Shown here one piece after another: positions 60,938-64,000 of a stretch of 64,000 nucleotides of DNA; the stretch's first letter is position 1; the number at the start of each line of letters is the position of its first letter. The stretch is from Arthrobacter sp. StoSoilB20. GTDB lineage: Bacteria; Actinomycetota; Actinomycetes; Actinomycetales; Micrococcaceae. The notes under the pieces are model-generated. The model saw nothing but the letters and a program-made list of their open reading frames with translations, searched no databases and was not told where the DNA came from. Position numbers and translations under genes: made by a program. Where the stretch lies: assembly GCF_019977295.1 (NCBI RefSeq), contig NZ_AP024651.1:4712001-4776000 (forward strand), read 5' to 3'.

Positions 60938-61038
60938 TGGGCGGGCAAGCCGTGCACGGGAGCCACCAACTGTATGGCGCACCAAGTCGCCCCAACACCG
61001 TCATGCCTAAATGCCACTTCTTCACGGAGCCAACCGCA

Positions 61039-61054
61039 TGTTTCACGTGAAACA
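61039..61054. other. parS site 2 (perfect)
   Basis: TGTTTCACGTGAAACA matches the 16-bp ParB consensus exactly. It lies 117 bp after site 1. Confidence 0.95.
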
Positions 61055-61633
61055 ACGGTCTGCTTGCCGCGCCTAGGGAGGTTCCACGGCCGATGCAGCA
61101 GCAACGAAATGATTTGGTCCCCCCAACGAGTCTGACTTCATTGATGCAGGGCGCGTGATCTAGGTGAAACCCCAGGACTGGTCTTGGTGTCACAGGCACA
61201 CGTTTCTCCTACTGCATGATTTGTTAGCCCGGGGAACCCGCCAGAAAGCTACTGGTAGCGCTGAACTTTGCCTGGCACCTTGAAGCGCGCGAGCCCGACC
61301 TCGGCAGCCAGAAGACCCGGCAGGGCCGATTCTGCGCACAAAAAGCCTAGGGGAGCCGCTACGAGTCTCCCAGGCACTACTGGCCCCCTGCAAGCCGCAT
61401 TCAACTCGCCTCCGGGTCTTCCTCATACGGATATTCGAGACATTGAGGTAGAGAGGCAAAATGAGTTAGAGAACTTATCAACTGCAAAGCCCCGCTCGCC
61501 AGTCCCATGCAAAGGCGATGCCCGCCAACGAGGGTCAGAACCACGGCAGCAACGAGCAACTGACTAATGAACACGATGACTCCATGGAATTGCTATCTGC
61601 CAGGAGAGTTCTGAGGCTCCACGGCCAACAATC

Positions 61634-61675
61634 GAGCCCCTGCAGGCTCACCTGCAGGGTCACCTGCAGGGGCTC
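61634..61675. repeat. Inverted repeat built from CCTGCAGG units
   Basis: GAGCCCCTGCAGG and CCTGCAGGGGCTC form a perfect 13-bp stem around a 16-base centre that carries a third CCTGCAGG-like unit. It may form a hairpin or cruciform between parS sites 2 and 3. No T-run follows, so it does not look like a terminator. Confidence 0.7.
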
Positions 61676-62063
61676 TGAAGCTGGCAGGGCAGTACAACTT
61701 TGCGAGATCACGTCCGAATCTTGGAAAAGGGCCAGAGGTGCGGGCACCAGCAGCTCATTCTGAGCAGTGGGATGGCCGCCGGGAGCTACGGCCTACACAC
61801 ACCCTCAGGGAAACGTGCGATGCAGTGTTCCAACCACAAACGCCCCACTGGCGGGAGCCGGCAGAGCCTTGGCGGCAGCACCGTGTGAGTAGCCGGGATG
61901 CATCCATCCAGGCCGAGAGAAATGCCTGATACATGCGGCCACCAACGGACTTGAGTTCAAAGGCGAACGCAGCAGAACGGCGGACCGAATCGTGTGCTAA
62001 TTGGTGACGAGCCACGACTTCCGCTGACCATGGGAGATATTCTGGCCGCTTGTTCTCGCCCAA

Positions 62064-62079
62064 CGTTTCACGTGAAACA
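62064..62079. other. parS-like site 3
   Basis: CGTTTCACGTGAAACA has one mismatch, at the first base, to the ParB consensus. Confidence 0.9.
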
Positions 62080-62605
62080 TTGGAGCCCTCCGGCGAGGGA
62101 CGCGTCTACATCCGACTTGGACCACTAACTCCATGGTCTATAGCCACTGCACCACCCTTCATGGTGACGAACATGAGCAGCGCGCCGTTGCACCTGCTTG
62201 GCTACACGACTCTCTGGCGACATCCAGATAATTGGGTGTGGTCCAGTTTCTCTCAATGAGCCCATCGGGGCGTCAATTGAAATCAGAATGTGTGAACGCT
62301 AGCAAGCATCGAATCGCATCTGCGTCAGGGACTCACCGCAGTCTCGACATTAGGGCATTCGATGATAACCAGAACTATCCCTGCCGATACGGGGAGTCAC
62401 TATCCAGTCTCTCAATCAGGCCCTGAGTGCCACAGGCGTTCCAGGGAAGAGAAGGACGCGGTGGCGCGTGGCTGCAACGGTCATGTTCTGCTGTGGCTAA
62501 CGTGGCTTCTGCGACCACGAATACTCTTCCGGGCATGATCTGGAGTTTCCTTCACCGCTGGGCGTGACCGTCGTCCAGGCGAAAGGGGAGGGCGCCACGA
62601 ATGCA

Positions 62606-62621
62606 CGTTTCACGTGAAACA
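62606..62621. other. parS-like site 4
   Basis: CGTTTCACGTGAAACA again, identical to site 3 and 542 bp from it. Confidence 0.9.
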
Positions 62622-63142
62622 CTGGCTCGGGCACATCGACTGATCAAGCTGGTGCAGTCATACAAGACCAACGAAAGGGAACACGTGACTGCGCGCTGGG
62701 ATGGACCTGGACAACGCTCGGCCCTGTTGCAAGGGTTAGTTCATCTCTCCTCGTGCTCCTTCTAGACCGGCGGCCGGGTCGAAGTCCACTACTTCTTGGA
62801 ACGGTCAGCATGGTTAGCGCCCGTCACAACAACGCACTAAATATACTGGCTCTCCGTCGGCCCCAAGCCCCGGCACTAGTGAGCATACGCTGCCCGTCTA
62901 AGCCATCAATGTCATCAAGTGGGAAAGACATCCGATGAATTCCTTGATGTCGTTGTCCATCACGAAAAGCGGAGCTAAGGGTTCCTGGCTGTCAGGAGCA
63001 CACTCTTCTCCACTAGAGTAATGGCGCTGGAACAAGACAGGGAGGACCCTAGTGCCAGCCGGCATGTGTCCTTGTCGCATCGAGTCCTCAAAGTCGCATG
63101 GCGGCCTGCCCATCATCCAAGGTGACTGCAATTTGGCCAGGG

Positions 63143-63151
63143 TTGTCCACC
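63143..63151 (+). other. DnaA-box-like 9-mer (single)
   Basis: TTGTCCACC is one base from the actinobacterial DnaA box TTGTCCACA. Confidence 0.45.
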
Positions 63152-63175
63152 GATCGACACCCAGTCGTCTTGAAG

Positions 63176-63208
63176 TTGTGCACATACTTATCCACAGGCT
63201 TATCCACT
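63176..63208 (+). other. Three DnaA-box-like 9-mers phased 12 bp apart (array A)
   Basis: TTGTGCACA at 63176, TTATCCACA at 63188 (identical to the classical E. coli R box) and TTATCCACT at 63200 are in the same orientation with starts exactly 12 bp apart. Confidence 0.65.
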
Positions 63209-63269
63209 GAGTATGAGCCCGTTCACAGATCGTCATTCTCGTAGGTCCTTGAGTACGACCGAGATGGAA

Positions 63270-63278
63270 ATATCCACG
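63270..63278 (+). other. DnaA-box-like 9-mer (single)
   Basis: ATATCCACG is in the same orientation as the arrays on either side. The match is weak on its own. Confidence 0.35.
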
Positions 63279-63507
63279 ATCTCGCGCCACCGCGTGTATG
63301 CGCCCAGCACTTAGGCGGAGTGCCCAAATCTGCGTGCAAAACCAATGGAAATCAGGGGCAAAGGCCAGAAAAGGGGCGCCGCTAGACTTGGCTCTCGTAA
63401 CTTCCGATCGAGTTCGCACTGAAGCAGGTTCGACGAGCCGGTGTCGCGGTCACTCGGATCGCGATGTGGGCCTAAGCACACCACACCAGCCCACATTACC
63501 CACAAAG

Positions 63508-63540
63508 TTATCCCCAACGATATCCACAGGGATATCCACT
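63508..63540 (+). other. Three DnaA-box-like 9-mers phased 12 bp apart (array B)
   Basis: TTATCCCCA at 63508, ATATCCACA at 63520 and ATATCCACT at 63532 repeat the 12-bp phasing and orientation of array A. parS-like site 5 begins 55 bp after the last box. Confidence 0.6.
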
Positions 63541-63594
63541 TCCTTATGCGCAGGCATCCCAGCCGACACTATGCACTCGGCACAATCAGTTCCC

Positions 63595-63610
63595 CGTTTC
63601 ACGTGAAACA
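63595..63610. other. parS-like site 5
   Basis: CGTTTCACGTGAAACA, the same variant as sites 3 and 4, next to DnaA-box-like array B. Confidence 0.9.
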
Positions 63611-64000
63611 ATCTGCCCTGTCGTTACGAACGGACACGAGCTGTTCATTCGCCTTCAGAGCTCGCCCGCGACAATCACGGTAGGTCCCATCGTGTGCCAA
63701 GTCGGAAATGCCAGGCAGTCACGGATCGGGCAGTGGCGACATCAGACCAATCGGCCGTGCCTTCACCAACTATGTTTACTGAGGCTCTTCCAGCGGTGGC
63801 GCGGTCGCAGGTGATGACATCGGTAGTTCCTCTCCTTATCCTGTTGTGGACCGCAGGGGACTGATGATGCCAGTGCCGCCAAAAGACCGGGCCTGAACCA
63901 ACGGCATTCCTGAACAATCCGCTTTCTGCTCCTCGGGCTGCCATTCCTTGCCGCCTAAGGCATTCAGAGAACCGCCAGTTCCGCGCCAGGACGACCAAAG

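Larger units (their letters stand above)
60214..64000. other. Gene-free, lower-G+C segment with partition and origin-like motifs
   Basis: From the end of the minisatellite to the window edge I see no open frame with a recognisable family or the local codon pattern. Composition shifts visibly toward A+T. The region holds five parS-like sites, a PstI-site-rich hairpin, a stray TTGACA at 60382 and several DnaA-box-like 9-mers. No integrase, transposase, tRNA or plasmid replication gene is present. Whether it continues beyond 64000 is unknown. Confidence 0.75.

Noticed and set aside
62602..62739. Short ORF starting over parS-like site 4 (MHVSRET...)
   Set aside because: The VSRET start is simply parS translated, a known cause of spurious ORF calls; the rest has no support.
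62898..63419. 173-residue minus-strand open frame
   Set aside because: It overlaps the DnaA-box-like array, has no family pattern and lacks the third-position G+C bias of neighbouring genes.
59803..64000. Integrated plasmid, phage or genomic island
   Set aside because: Composition differs, but there is no integrase, transposase, replication or phage gene and no flanking direct repeat was found.

Overview
The window comes from a high-G+C Gram-positive chromosome, most likely an Arthrobacter/Paenarthrobacter-type member of the Micrococcaceae. The evidence is the codon bias, the complete rpsF-ssb-rpsR-rplI operon, and a block (CCA-adding enzyme, NUDIX hydrolase, murJ, a separate pseudokinase-like membrane protein, trxB, trxA) whose order matches the origin-proximal pcnA-mutT4-mviN-trxB2-trxC region of M. 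tuberculosis. The right end therefore probably lies close to oriC. No transposase, integrase, CRISPR array or rRNA gene was seen.

Layout. 0-10.8 kb: a truncated GNAT gene, a CoA-transferase/HMG-CoA-lyase-like pair, small hypotheticals, a lipoprotein, a diacylglycerol-kinase-family enzyme, a methyltransferase, an ABC ATPase with a large membrane partner, and a PhzF protein. 10.8-13.3 kb: the ribosomal/ssb operon, a YnfA protein and tRNA-Leu(GAG). 13.5-18.3 kb: small membrane proteins, a GabP-like permease, an M18 aminopeptidase and an exported intradiol-dioxygenase-like lipoprotein. 18.4-21.4 kb: a two-gene unit (stand-alone NIF3-insert-like protein plus cyclase-family hydrolase) preceded by perfect palindromes and followed by two convergent IclR regulators. 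21.4-24.8 kb: a broad-specificity-racemase-like enzyme, an amino-acid permease and an Lrp regulator. 24.9-28.7 kb: ABC exporter plus two-component system in one operon. 28.9-33 kb: a PAP2/DGK fusion, a stand-alone PAP2 and a DeoR/MFS pair. 33-42.3 kb: an ABC-F ATPase, a FAD monooxygenase, a lipoprotein penicillin-binding protein and a 1282-residue secreted GH31 enzyme. 42.5-46.5 kb: a second two-component system divergent from a second ABC exporter. 46.5-50.6 kb: an HxlR regulator with its operator and divergent reductase, then a GT87/phytoene-desaturase-like pair. 50.7-59.7 kb: a small ORF with a near-ideal Shine-Dalgarno, then the origin-proximal housekeeping block.

The most unusual part is 59.8-64.0 kb, where no convincing gene is visible and G+C is lower. 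It starts with a nine-unit minisatellite, then holds five parS-like sites (one perfect 16-mer, four with one mismatch) over 2.7 kb. Two DnaA-box-like arrays follow, each of three boxes phased exactly 12 bp apart, plus two single boxes. It sits where cwlM/parB/parA would follow trxA in mycobacteria. I read it as a centromere-like and possibly origin-associated locus. That is an inference from motifs, not proof.
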